Assembly: GCF_018873765.1 (NCBI RefSeq)
Contig: NC_057917.1
Span: 54,615,464-54,679,463 of the forward strand
Direction of reading: 5' to 3'
DNA length: 64,000 nucleotides
Origin: Telopea speciosissima
Taxonomy: Eukaryota > Streptophyta > Magnoliopsida > Proteales > Proteaceae
The position numbers and the translations under genes were made by a program. Shown here in pieces: positions 47,407 through 58,370 of this stretch (within the stretch, counting starts at the first letter, position 1; every line of letters starts with the position of its first letter). The notes under the pieces were generated by a model that worked only from the letters and a program-made list of their open reading frames with translations, made no database searches and had not been told where the DNA came from.

Positions 47407-49967
47407 GTGGGGACTCATACTGGAAAGACTAGGAAACCCTTTCCAGTGGGAGTGAAAGCAAAGGAACTCCTTGGAGTGGTACACTCTGATATTTGTGGAC
47501 CGCTCAATGTGGGGACCCATACTAAAAAGACTTACTTCATCACTTTTACTGATGATTTCTCTAAGTATGGGTACATTTATCTACTAAGTAGGAAATCTGA
47601 AGCATTTGAATGCTTCAGACGCTATAGAACTGAAGTGCAAAATCAGTTGGGAAGAAACCTTAAGGTTTTAAGAACCGATCGTGGTGGAGAATACAACTCC
47701 ACTGAGTTTGAAATGTTTTGTGAGGAACATGGAATTATTAAGCAAAAGACTATGTCTTTCACACCACAATAGAACGACGTGGCTGAAAGACGGAATAGAA
47801 CACTACTTAATGTAGTACGTTGCATGTTATCTCACTCCACTCTCTCCAAGAAGTTCTGGGGAGAGGCCATTCTCACAGCAAATTATATCTTGAATAGAAT
47901 TCCCACCAAATCTGTGGAGACTACACCTTATGAACTGCGGACAGGTAGGAAACCAAATTTAGAAAATCTAAGGAAGTGGGGATCTACAGCCCACGTACTA
48001 ATACCTGAGCCATATAGAAACAAGTTGGATTCTAGAACAATCAGATGCAAGTTCATAGGATATCCAGAAGGCTCTCAAAAGGATATAGATTTTATCACCC
48101 TGAAAAAGGAGTCATTGAGAGTCGTGATGCGGAATTTCTAGAGAAATTAGAAGAGGAGCCGCAGCAGGAGGATACAGAACCCCTGCATGTTATCAATGAT
48201 GATTATGGTATGGACCCTCATGAGGAACAAAGATTTTTGGATCAAGGAACCCATGTTCCTGAAAATCAAGTTGATCATCCGGAACAAGACCCGGAACCTG
48301 GGGTAAGTAGGAATAAAAGAACCAGAGCACCTCCAACCTACTTAGATGACTACTACCTTTATTTATGTGAACCATCTTGTCATACAGTTGACACGGATGC
48401 AGAAGAAATAGTCGATCCCGTAACCTATAGCGAAGCGATAAAATCACGAGAATCAGGTGAATGGTTAAATGCCATGCTGGAAGAAATTGATTCCATTACA
48501 AAGAATCAAGTGTGGGATCTTTGTGACCTACCAAAGGGTAGAAATGTCATAGGTTGCAAATGGGTGCTTAAGAAAAAATACAAATTTGATGGGTCTGTTG
48601 ATAAATTTAAGGCCCGTTTAGTCGCAAAAGGTTACACCCAAAAGGGAGGAATAGACTACCAGGAAACTTACTCACCGATAGCCAAATTTGCCTCTATTAG
48701 ATTAATATTGGCTCTTGTTGCACATCTGGACTTAGAATTGTTTCAGATGGACGTGAAAATCGCCTTTCTAAATGGCGAGTTGGAAGAAACCATATACATG
48801 CGACAACCCGAGGGTTTTCAGGTCGTGGGACAGGAAGATAAAGTGTGTAGACTTAAAAAGTCTTTGTATGGTTTAAAACAGTCCTCACAACAGTGGTACC
48901 TGATATTCCACAAAACAATCCTTAAATTAGGATTCGTGGCTAACAAGTTGGACAATTGTGTATATATCTTGAAGAGTGGGAGTAGTTTTACCATTCTCTC
49001 CTTATATGTTGATGATATACTGTTAGCTGGAAATGATATAGAAATGTTGAATAAGACCAAGTATGAACTTAGTAGCAGATTTGAAATGAAGGAAATGGGA
49101 GAAGCATCATATATCCTAGGAATTTAAATCTCTAGAGACAGGACACAATGTAAGTTGTGTTTGAGTCAGGAAAAATACTTGAGTTTTGTGTTGAAAAGAT
49201 TCGGAATGCAGAATAGCAATCCCTCATCAACTCCAATTGTTATGGGAAACGCTTTGTCGAAAAGCCAATGCCCTCAAGAAGGACAGGAAAAGTTAAATGT
49301 ACCTTATGCTCAGGCAATAGGTAGTTTGATGTACGCCATGTTGTGTACACGACCGGATTTAGCTTATCCAGTCGGATTAGTAAGCAGATACCAAAGTAAT
49401 TCCGGTTCTGCCCATTGGGAAGCAGTGAAGAGGATTATGAAGTACATCAAAGAAACTAAACACTTGAAATTATATTTTCAAGCAGAAAAACTTGAGGTCA
49501 TTGGATACTCTAACGCTGACTTTGGAGGGGATAGAGATGACTGTAAATCCACCTCTGGACATGAGTTTATATATGGAGGTGCAGCTGTTTCTTGGGGCAG
49601 TTAGAAACAGGGGTGTGTTGCTAGGCACACACAGGAAGCCGAGTACATTGCTTGTAGTATGGCAAGTACTCATGCCGTCTGGATTAAACGGTTCTTAATG
49701 GAATTTGGGTTGGACCTTGTAAATGGACCAGTGAAAATATTCTGTGATAATCAAGCCGAAATAAGCTTAATACACAGTGATGCAAATAGTTCGAAGCGAA
49801 AACACATAGAAATTCAATATCATTATATACGTGATATAGAAGAAAAAGGTAAAATTAAAGTAACCTATATACCTACGAGTGATATGATAGCCGATCCCCT
49901 TACAAAGGGAGTTCGTGCGGAAACTTACATCAAACATGTAAATTTGATGGGACTTAGAACAGTCTAA
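47407..49967 (+). pseudogene. Copia fossil pol remains
   Basis: Integrase begins inside the GAG_pre-integrase end (KELLGVVHSDICGPLN), with FTDDFSKYGYIYLL, VLRTDRGGEYNS and a [13 protein letters not shown] segment. Reverse transcriptase has WVLKKKYKFDGSVDKFKARL, FQMDVKIAFLNGELEE, SLYGLKQS and LYVDDILLAGND. RNase H has GYSNADFGGDRDDCKST and the end IRDIEEKGKIKVTYI. Broken fossil. Confidence 0.9.
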
Positions 49968-50116
49968 GTCTGGAAAAGGAATTGTATGTTCCTCGTCATC
50001 ACAATAAAGTTTTTGATTGTTCCTGGAAATGGGAATGGAAATTGAAATTTCATGGCGGAAGTTCCTGGAAATGGGAATGTAAAGTATGGATACAGACAAT
50101 ATGGCCAAGTGGGAGA

Positions 50117-50577
50117 TGTTAGGTAACGTGGCCACATTGCCCTCTGCCATCGGAGTCACAACGTCACTTAAACTATATCCCGTAATTGAAGGGATATGGG
50201 GAGCATTTGGGGGCGATTCCGCGTTAGGGAAAGAGCCGTGGCGCTCCACCACAACGGCTCTCTTTGGACTCATTATAAATATGGTCTAAGGAGTTGGAAA
50301 CAAAATCAAGGAAACATAACGCAGTGGAGCCCCAAAAGATCACTCAATCGTTGTTATTGCTCTGCTGTTTTTCTTTTCTTTTGCTTCTCTCTGTTTTCCC
50401 AACTTGCAGGTATTTGATAATCATCGGCAGCAAGCTTCCGCAACTCTAGAGGCACTCCCCCGAGAGGTCCTGAGATGCTGCTTCGCGTTCCATTTGCCGG
50501 CGATACATGATCGAATCCTCAAAGCGTAGCTTGGTCGCCTGTTCTATGAGACGGTTGTCCGGGGGTGAACCACGCAG
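50117..50577 (+). repeat. Right copy of the LTR plus L1 segment
   Basis: 50117-50429 is the right LTR; 50430-50577 is the end of the L1 ORF1 stretch, which continues without a break to the right. It is the original location of the duplicated L1 segment. Confidence 0.9.
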
Positions 50578-51407
50578 GCTCGGGCCGAGATGACAGGTTC
50601 CCCTTTGTGGGTTGAATCCGCTGGACTGTTGCTCAGAGTAGAGCTCATTGCATCGAGCTGCTTCATGGCCTATCAAGCCACACATGTGACAGAACATGGG
50701 CAACTTTTCATACTGTATTTTTACTTGAACCACAGCTCCTGACCGGCGCCGGAAAGATAGAACTCCTTTCAGGGGCTTTGTAATATCCACCTGAACTCTG
50801 CATCTAAAATATACCACTCGTTGGCCATACTGGCTTCCTTGAATCAATTAGGCCACTGTAGGGTTTCCAAGTTGAGTGGTGAGTTGAAAGGCAAACTCCA
50901 GCGATAATAGATCAATTGGAAGGTTGCTGATCTGTATCCAAAACTCAGTAAGTTTGAAACTCCAGTCTTCATCGTCTCTCCACTGCTCTAGCACCAAAAG
51001 ATTACCTGAGACAGACCATGGGCCTTCCTCAAGCACATTCTTGACGTCATTCCTATGCTGAAAACGGAAGAGGTACTTGTGGTCGGATAGGGCCGAGACG
51101 ACAACCGGGTACCTGGTATTCCAGGCCAGGGGGAGAGCCTCCAAGACAGCTTGCTTCCGATATGGTTTCCCAGGCAGGATATACCCAACTAGAGTATTGG
51201 CCCAGGATACTTGGACTTCATCTTCAATGGCGTCATCCACATCCAGTATAGCTTCCTCTGATATTGGTGCGGTTCCTGGAGCAGCAGGCCGGTGAGAGGG
51301 GGGGGGATGGTGATGAGGGTACTGTGGAGATGAAGGTAGGGAGAGAAGTGGGGCGTGACGGTGGTCGAGCCCTGTGATTAGGTCTCTTTGGAGCATGGTT
51401 CACCATG
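50446..51407 (-). pseudogene. L1 ORF1: DUF4283 and CCHC knuckle
   Basis: The start lies near 51407 (MVNHAPKRPN...), with a Pro-rich N-terminus. The DUF4283 region has WANTLVGYILPGKPYRKQAV, HDVKNVLEEGPWSV-like and TEFWIQISNLPIDLLS. After a frame break and an in-frame stop near 50848 come VQVDITKPLKGVLSF and the knuckle CHMCGLIGHEAARC. The protein binds L1 RNA in relatives. It is interrupted downstream by the copia insertion. Confidence 0.85.
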
Positions 51408-51742
51408 CTGACGAAGGGAAACAGATCGGAGAGAAGAAACAAGCTCAGGCAATCACGTGGAGGGAAAACTTCACTTAAGATGGAAGGACGCGTCTTCCTA
51501 GACAGAAATGAAAGCAAAACTAGTGATGGTAGCTTGGAAACAAAGACATAGAGGACGTGGCCAGAGCAGACACTGGAAAGAACAGAGGTCAAAGACGTCA
51601 AGGGGAGGAAGAAGAGGGTTTAGAGTTAGTATTCGAAGAGAAACACCGAAGTCTCCAAACATCTCTAAGCAGTAATGGGCGAACAGGAGAACCGTGGTGA
51701 GTAAATGCCGCAGCAATGGTACAAGGAAAGTGAGGAGGAACT

Positions 51743-52012
51743 TGATACGATCATAGGTAGTTGGGTCATTGTGTTGGGTTTAGTCTATTAGGAGTAGATG
51801 GGTAATTTGTGTTGTGTTAGTCTATTAGGGGTAGATGGGTAATTTTGGTAGAATTTGGCTATATAATGTAAAGCAGGAGATTGTGAAAGGGAATGAAGAA
51901 TTAACTCTACTTCTCTCTTTGTCTGTGTCATTCTGATTTCTCTCTATCTCTCTCCGTCTTCTTCTTCTTCTTCTCTCGTCTTCTTCCTCTGTCTCTAACC
52001 ATTGACATATCA
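51743..52012 (+). repeat. 5' LTR of the PPR-carrying element
   Basis: 270 bp; contains two gtctattagg-gtagatgggtaattt repeats, a TATA-like gctatataatg and a CT-rich end. Confidence 0.92.
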
Positions 52013-52086
52013 TTGGTCCGACCTGCCGGATCTTCTATCTCGGTCATAACATTGGTGCTTTCATTGAGAGAAATTGGCAACCAACC

Positions 52087-52770
52087 ATGGCCGACGAACT
52101 CTGCCTCATCCCATCGTTCAACCTTGCTCAAGAATTGAAGGACATTCGTGCCTTATTGCTTGATTGCAAGAAGAACTGCTTCAAGATGCTAAACAATATA
52201 TCAGATCTACGGCTTAGTTCTGTGGCAATCAATGAGCAATCAAAGGAACTTCAACATCTGGTACGTGAATTAATCGACGAAGAAAATTCCAACGCCATGG
52301 CAGATCTTGAATCTCTGGCACAAGAAGTTGATTCTGGTGCTATGTTCACTGAAGTTGATGGGGCTTTGATTCCTACCATCATGGGCCAGAATCCTATTGC
52401 ATCAGAGCTAATTCCTGCTTTGGATCAGAGACCATTTGAAGAGCCAGCGTCGCTTTCTTCTTCGATCCCTGCCCTGCCGGACCGGATTCGAGATCAGCAG
52501 GAATCTGGGATTGATGTCTTCGTCACTCAAGGAGACCAGGCCTTCAACGATGCAGCCATGGAGCAGAATCTGGTTGCTTCAACGATGGTGGTGGCAACAG
52601 AGCTCGTCCCTTCCTTCGCCAATCAAAATCCAAGTGGAACTGAGCACGTTCCTGTTGTTGTATCTTCCGGCATGCCCAAGGCTGATCGGGAAATCACCAT
52701 CGGTGCAGCTCGGCTCTTCATTCCACGGCGATGGAAAACCAGCTTCAATCCACCCAATCCGTTCATCTAA
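52087..52770 (+). CDS. Unknown 227-residue frame in the LTR element
   Basis: It starts 74 bp after the 5' LTR with a good context (accatggccgac). The first 90 residues are Leu/Glu/Lys-rich and probably helical (LAQELKDIRALLLDC, NEQSKELQHLVRELIDEE). The rest is Ala/Pro/Ser-rich with repeated NPxASELIPAL-like phrases, ending in AARLFIPRRWKTSFNPPNPF. I do not recognise a family; no gag core or CCHC knuckle is seen. It could be a derived gag-like leader protein or captured host sequence. Part of an LTR element, so treated as possibly non-functional. Confidence 0.4.
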   Translation: MADELCLIPSFNLAQELKDIRALLLDCKKNCFKMLNNISDLRLSSVAINEQSKELQHLVRELIDEENSNAMADLESLAQEVDSGAMFTEVDGALIPTIMGQNPIASELIPALDQRPFEEPASLSSSIPALPDRIRDQQESGIDVFVTQGDQAFNDAAMEQNLVASTMVVATELVPSFANQNPSGTEHVPVVVSSGMPKADREITIGAARLFIPRRWKTSFNPPNPFI

Positions 52771-53129
52771 CTTCCTCCCCTGGTCCCGTTCTTGTTTTGC
52801 TCCTCACCGTCTCGAGGTTCTAGTTGCGTTCATGGCCTTGCCGGTCTATCAACGATCTTGAACCTAAGCACTGTGCAACCTCTGATTGTGTTTGGCAACG
52901 CTGTCTTTGATGCGCAGGCGGATGCGTTCGTCGTTACGACATGGATAGGGATAGCGGGATGGATCTTTCGACCGCCACGGAGCCACCACCATCTCTGCAC
53001 GCATCTAGTGTAGGCATCTCATTGTTGGACGGCAAGGTCCGGACTGTATGGACGCCATGGATTCCAATTTCTCTTTATTCTCATTTCTTGAATGCATTAT
53101 ATGCCCCTGTTAGTTGTATTCACAGTTCA

Positions 53130-54291
53130 ACCATGGCAACAAGTATTCAACGAATGCCTGAGTTCTGCGTCCAAGCCAATGTCATTACTTACAATGTAAT
53201 GATCAAGCTCTATGCTAGAGATGATCGCAAAGACTTGCTCGTGTTTGTGTTGGAACGGATTTTGGAGCAAGGCCTTCACCTATCATCGTCTTCTCCCAGC
53301 AACAACCTGATTTTTGTCCGATAAGTCCGCAGTTATCCATTTTTACGGTTTCCCATTGCAACAACCAGAAATTTCATTTGACCGTCTGAATTCGAAGATC
53401 ATTGTTCTCTCCGAAACCAAGAGGCCTCGGTCAAACTCTCTCTTCCATATGTACTCCTCTTATGGGGAATCTGGTTTTGCGATGCGGGTATTTGAGAAAA
53501 TGTCGACCGGAATGTGGTCTCTTGGATTTCGATTAGTGATGGCTTAGTCGATGATGAGAGGCCTGTTGAAGCTCTTCAGATGTTTGCACACATAGAAGAT
53601 GATGGTGTTGCACCCAATAATGCGACCATGGTTGAAGCTCTTGCACCTTGGCAATTTTTTAATCCCTCATGCATTCACGCCGTCTTTAAAAGCAGGTCTG
53701 AACGTGGCTGAAGCTCCCTCACCTTGGCATTTCCAGTTTCTCTTAGAAATGTTGGCTTATGTTAATGAGGATTGTGGCGTACAATGTGATGAGCATCCTT
53801 GTAATGATGACTGTGGGGTATCTTGTGATGGGCAGATGAATAGCATTGTGAGCATTACAATGCTGCACTCCACTCGTTGCAGGCATTTGACTTCACGATT
53901 AGCTCATATTCTTGGATGGTGGGGTAAGGCCGTACTGATCCGCAATCAGCCCCTTCTGTGGGAGTTGATTATTGGGTTTGAAGTAATGGAGCTCACAATT
54001 CAACACATGTTACCAAAATTCAATGAGTGTTGATGGGACAGTATGATACTAGATATTTACTTTGCAATTGGTTTGGTATATGGGCTGGATTGCGTGCTGT
54101 TTGCTACATCAGAAGGATGGATTTTTGTGCAGCTTCGACCCTATCGCCAGCATTCTATTGCTTTATGCGCAACGAGCGATGGAGCTGTATGGGGTGCACT
54201 CTTGGGAGGTTGTCGAGTTCATACCAACATTGAAGTTGGGGAACGGATTGCAAAAAAGCTGCATGCTTTCACAGGTTTAAGCAATAAATAG
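53130..54291 (+). pseudogene. Captured, degenerate PPR protein sequence
   Basis: Pieces in several frames match PLS-type pentatricopeptide repeats. They are NVITYNVMIKLYAR at 53.2 kb, SLFHMYSSYGESGFAMRVFE at 53.44 kb, RPVEALQMFAHIEDDGVAPN at 53.55 kb, and an E-type end WGALLGGCRVHTNIEVGERI at 54.2 kb followed by a stop. In hosts such proteins edit or process organelle RNA. Here the pieces lie between the LTRs of the element and no frame spans them. The source gene is outside the window. Confidence 0.75.
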
Positions 54292-54381
54292 TCACACAAA
54301 ATAAGCGACGTCTGGCATCGATCATCACCTGTTTGTGATATTGTTTGAACCTTGAGGACAAGGTTCTGAAGGGGAGGGCAA

Positions 54382-54653
54382 TGATACGATCATAGGTAGT
54401 TGGGTCATTGTGTTGGGTTTAGTCTATTAGGAGTAGATGGGTAATTTGTGTTGTGTTAGTCTATTAGGGGTAGATGGGTAATTTGGTAGAATTTGGCTAT
54501 ATAATATAAAGCAGGAGATTGTGAAAGGGAATGAAGAATTAACTCTACTTCTCTCTTTGTCTCTGTCATTCTGATTTCTCTCTATCTCTCTCCGTCTTCT
54601 TCTTCTTCTTCTTCTCTCGTCTTCTTCCTCTGTCTCTAACCATTGACATATCA
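54382..54653 (+). repeat. 3' LTR of the PPR-carrying element
   Basis: 272 bp, nearly identical to 51743-52012; one additional ttc unit in its CT-rich part explains most of the length difference. Confidence 0.92.
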
Positions 54654-54915
54654 GAACTCGTCGTCAAAAGTCGCCATGGAAACCAGATACAGTGATACAA
54701 ACAGGTTCACGAAGGGAGAGAGAGGGGAGAAAGCAGACACAGAAGCAGGGAGCTACCTTTCACGTCATTAAAGACGGAGTAAGAAACATGCCATTAGAGA
54801 CGGAAGGGAGAGGGAGGGGAGAAACATTTTCTAAGTTCACAGGGACTTGGTGGGTGCCAAACCAGTAAAGATTGACGAGTAGGTAAGTTCAAGCACCAGG
54901 CATTCATAATTAAAT

Positions 54916-57900
54916 TCAGACATATGCCCCCTTTTTTCTATTGCCATTTGTTATCAACTATTTCCATAAATTAAGACTTTGCGTATTTTGTCTCTCCTGC
55001 TCTGACTCTCTGTGTGGAGAGAGAGAGAGAGAGAGAGCGAGCATCAACGTAGATGCCATTGTGATGCATAACACTGTTACCTTTAGCGAAAAAAATTGCA
55101 TGACATACTTAAAAGGATAATAGTAATGTTACAAATTATTTGATACGCTAGGTATCAATAAGAAAATTCCATTTTTAAAGCTTCACTCTTTAGTGAACTT
55201 AACTCCATTAAATCTAGAACTTGACATGTGAGTAGGGTACCGACTAGAAACTTTTTCATAATTGAACCCCATCTGATTTTGCCATAAACATGTAGTAGTA
55301 GAATTTATGATAACATGGGAAGCCCATTACAATGTAGGCCTCACAGAAGACCAATAAAGTAGTCAAGCGCAATGCTTAATAATTTGGCCAAGCCGGGCTG
55401 GGTTTTTAACTTATTTGATAAAAGCCCAAAATACAAGACTGGTTCATTTATATATTAGGCCTTTTTTAAAATTAAAGAAAGCCCATGATTCTGGAATGTT
55501 TATGAAACGGTTCTCAAGTGTTTCCTCTTGGCTTGTGCCTACTACTAGATCAGGAAGTTGTGATGTAGAAGGTTTATTTAGAGTGGAAAATGAAGGTCTT
55601 AAAATGATACATACTTAGATAGCTATTTTGGATGTCTCAACAAGATAATGGTGGATACTTAGAAATGAAGTTTACCAAGTGGCAGAACCAAACATTGAAA
55701 AATCTGGAATGACCAAAACAATGCTTGGACATTGTGTAAGGTTGTCAATCCATCGGTTTGATCCGTTTTGGTCAACCTGAATCAATTTTCGATCTATTAC
55801 TTGCATGGTTTGATATATTGGTATCAGATCACCCGACACGGTCAATACTGCACAGTTTTGAAGGTTACTGATACCGATACCTGGTCGATACTTTATCGAT
55901 GAAACGGTATGAACAAGGGGTAAACGAGTAAAAAAAACTCGTTGTTTAAGGAAAACTAAGTGCTGCTATAGTATCTGCTTTAAAGGTGTGATCAATACCC
56001 AATCCGATAATGTGTGCTAAAACCATGATTACTGGGCCAAAACCCGAAACCAAACCGTTAAGGAAGTTTTCGGTTTGATTCGGTCTTTTATCTATTTGTT
56101 TGTAATCGGGCTACAATCGGGTTCAGTCTGGTCTGGGATTAGGTTCTATCCGTTTTCGCTTCCGATCAATGCAATCGGTTGGTCCAGTTTGATTCTATCA
56201 GTTTCATAAAATCTAAGTTTGGTCTGGGCTGAACGGGTCGATTTTAATCGGCTTAACTAGTTCAGTCTGAACTTTGACACCCTTACATACATAGAAGAGT
56301 ACATGATTGAAATTTGAATTTTCCAATCAAGACTATTTCCATCCTTATTTATTCAGCTGTTGCAATTGCCATTTCATCCTTCCATGTGGCACAACTTGAT
56401 GAGTCATGCCTAGAATCTAGGTGTGTGGTTCCTTTAGCTAAGGGTGTCAATCGATTCGGTTTAAGCTACAACATGTGGAAACCAAATTTAACCGACACGA
56501 TTCAATTTTTCTTCGGTTCTATATTCGGTTTTGACACGCTTTGTATTCGTATTGAGCCCTATTTTTAGTGTTTGGATAAACTTTTTTACATCTTTTCAAC
56601 AAAAGAACCCCTATTAGGATCATATTCCACCAAACTTTTTCCGCACATGCTTATTTTTTCTGTTGACTGCTTCATCCTCTTCCTTGGCAATGGCTTCTCC
56701 AGTGGTGGTGGAGTGGCAGTGGTGGATATGGAGGTCGATGTGATGGCAGTGGAAGTTCCTGGAACTAAGTTTGGCCATGGTTTGATGTTGTGAATGGGGT
56801 TTTGCTGGTGAAGTGGTGATGGTGGATATTGGGATTTGGGATGTAGTTGTGGAATTTGTCAATTAAAGCAAGTCTTATTATTATTTTATTTTTTATTTTC
56901 TTTTCTATCCTAATCAAACAACGTGATTTTTTTTCTTTTCATTTCTTTCCTATTCAACCTATCACAGCCTAATGGTTTGGGTATTAATGTATTATATGGT
57001 GGGGAAAAAAATGTGAATCGGTCACGTGGTTCTTTTGTCTAGACACAAAACAATCAATGTTTTTATGTGTGAAAAGACCATTCAACCTTAATGAAATTGA
57101 AAATCTCATCAAAACCAATGTCCCACCCAATTATTTCACCTTATCATTCACAGTAAAATATTAAAAAGAAAAGAGAAAGCTTCCCTTCATCCATGATGCA
57201 TTAATGGAAATAAAATAAGGATTAAAATGAGGGTAAGGGTATTTTTGAAATTTCATCCGTAGTGGGTTTATCTTCATCCATGATGGAATAAAACAAAAAA
57301 GAAAAGAGAGACTATGTTCACCCTTTTAGAAGGAAGGGAAATTTCGTGACTATGTGATTGGACTCATGTATCATCATCACTCTCATCTCCTTATTGTGCA
57401 TGCTCTAAACTACCCTTCGTATGCCGATCCAATGGTATTCATGGTCATGGTGAGGGGATTCTTAATTCACCATGGGTGAAGGGAAACTTGGTTAAAAAAA
57501 ATAAAAAAATCTCCTTATAACAAATTAGTATCTGACTCAATAGCCAAAGCATCTACTGGTTGTCACGATTTAAAACTCGAGATCCACGATTCGATTGGTT
57601 GGATAGCCACTAAATTTGATTGGCTCAATCGATTTTGGCAGATTGTATCATTGCCTTTGCCAAAGAGATACCAGCGGGCTAAGTAGGGTTTTAAAAAATG
57701 GAATCGGGTCGGTTGAATTGGTTCAAGCAGATATGAATCGACCTCTTTGTATAGATTTTCTTGGGTTCTGTGACTTTTGTTCATTCTTGGCCTACTTTTT
57801 CTTTTCGAAAAATAAATGATTACATGAAAATGAATTATATCACACATTTTTTTTAGATAGGTACTTATTCTATGGGAAAAGGAGGGAAGATTGAGAGCCA

Positions 57901-58344
57901 GAGGTTGGGGCTTTTACGCTCCACACTTCTACCAAATGCAATGCTAAATTGTTACTCTCATGCTTTTGATCAATGGAACATTGTAATCCTTTCGAGATCC
58001 TTTCGATGACCTATATTGTGTTGAAGGTATTAGAAGGACCCAGCATTGAACATAATTGTCTACCTTTTTAAATGAGAAATTATGGAAATAAAACAAGAAA
58101 ATAATTCATATGTAGGACACGTACTCATATACATTGACTAGTTGTATTATTATTGGAGAAGATAATTTTTAAGACAAAACAAACCCTAAGATTCCTGTTG
58201 TCTCGTGTCTGCACAGTTTTGATTATTATCATCTCTAAAATGGGGGGCCCTGAATAACTACTTAAATGACCAAGTTGCCCTCAAAACAAGCAACTATTAA
58301 GGAACCCCCTAGGCACATTATCATATCTTTGGCTTAGCTAAGTG
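54916..58344. other. Intergenic DNA with hAT-like MITE remains
   Basis: A (GA)n tract lies at about 55016-55038. At 55737-56285 is a hAT-like element (separate entry), and near 56438 taagggtgtcaatcgattcgg repeats its terminal type. 56.57-56.87 kb is GGT/GGA-rich low-complexity sequence. No supported gene. Confidence 0.6.
55737..56285. mobile_element. hAT-like MITE with TAAGGxTGTCAA ends
   Basis: The left end taaggttgtcaatcc and the inverted right end taagggtgtcaaagttc match as imperfect terminal repeats. The inside is full of ggtttgat, gatcgg and gataccgat words. The flanks do not give a clean 8 bp TSD. Non-coding and old. Confidence 0.55.
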
Positions 58345-58370
58345 GAGAGAGAGAGAGAGAGAGAGAGAGA
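58345..58370 (+). promoter_or_regulatory. (GA)n leader directly before the USP start codon
   Basis: An uninterrupted GA repeat of about 26 bases ends in the start codon context gagaatgg. Such GAGA tracts in plant leaders and promoters can bind BPC factors; that role here is an inference. Confidence 0.6.

Larger units (their letters stand above)
46946..50429 (+). mobile_element. Ty1-copia fossil inserted in the L1
   Basis: Two 313 bp LTRs (46946-47258, 50117-50429), starting tgttaggtaac and ending atcatcgrca, are about 96-97% identical by eye, so a younger insertion than the L1. The purine tract aagtgggaga precedes the right LTR. Plus-strand parts are integrase (47.41-48.14 kb), reverse transcriptase (48.4-49.13 kb) and RNase H (49.15-49.97 kb). 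Gag, protease and primer site are not found. In their place, behind the left LTR, stands a 148 bp L1 segment. The TSD is not clear. Broken. Confidence 0.9.
51743..54653 (+). mobile_element. Young non-autonomous LTR element carrying PPR gene pieces
   Basis: LTRs of 270 and 272 bp (51743-52012, 54382-54653) start tgatacgatcatagg and end gacatatca. They differ by only a few bases (about 99% alike), and the exact TSD gaact flanks them (51738-51742, 54654-54658). The sequence before the right LTR (accttgaggacaaggtt, gaaggggagggcaa) is like the 3' end of Ty3-gypsy elements. No gag or pol is found. The inside holds a 227-residue frame and degenerate pentatricopeptide-repeat sequence. Age is well under a few million years. 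Confidence 0.9.
42017..54901 (-). mobile_element. Near full-length L1 LINE hosting two LTR elements
   Basis: A poly-T tract at 42018-42026 is the A-tail. The target attcataattaaat is repeated at 42003-42016 and 54902-54915. Without the inserts at 46946-50429 and 51743-54658 the L1 is about 6.5 kb, the usual size of a complete plant L1. It holds ORF1 (DUF4283 plus CCHC), endonuclease, reverse transcriptase, zinc-binding region and RNase H, with a 5' leader at 51.4-51.74 and 54.66-54.9 kb. Stops and frame shifts and an altered catalytic box show it is dead. Confidence 0.92.

Noticed and set aside
55016-55040. GA tract as a promoter signal
   Set aside because: No gene start follows; simple repeat in intergenic DNA.
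56572-56862. Opposed short frames in GGT/GGA-rich DNA
   Set aside because: Simple-sequence composition and no family; no splice or start context.
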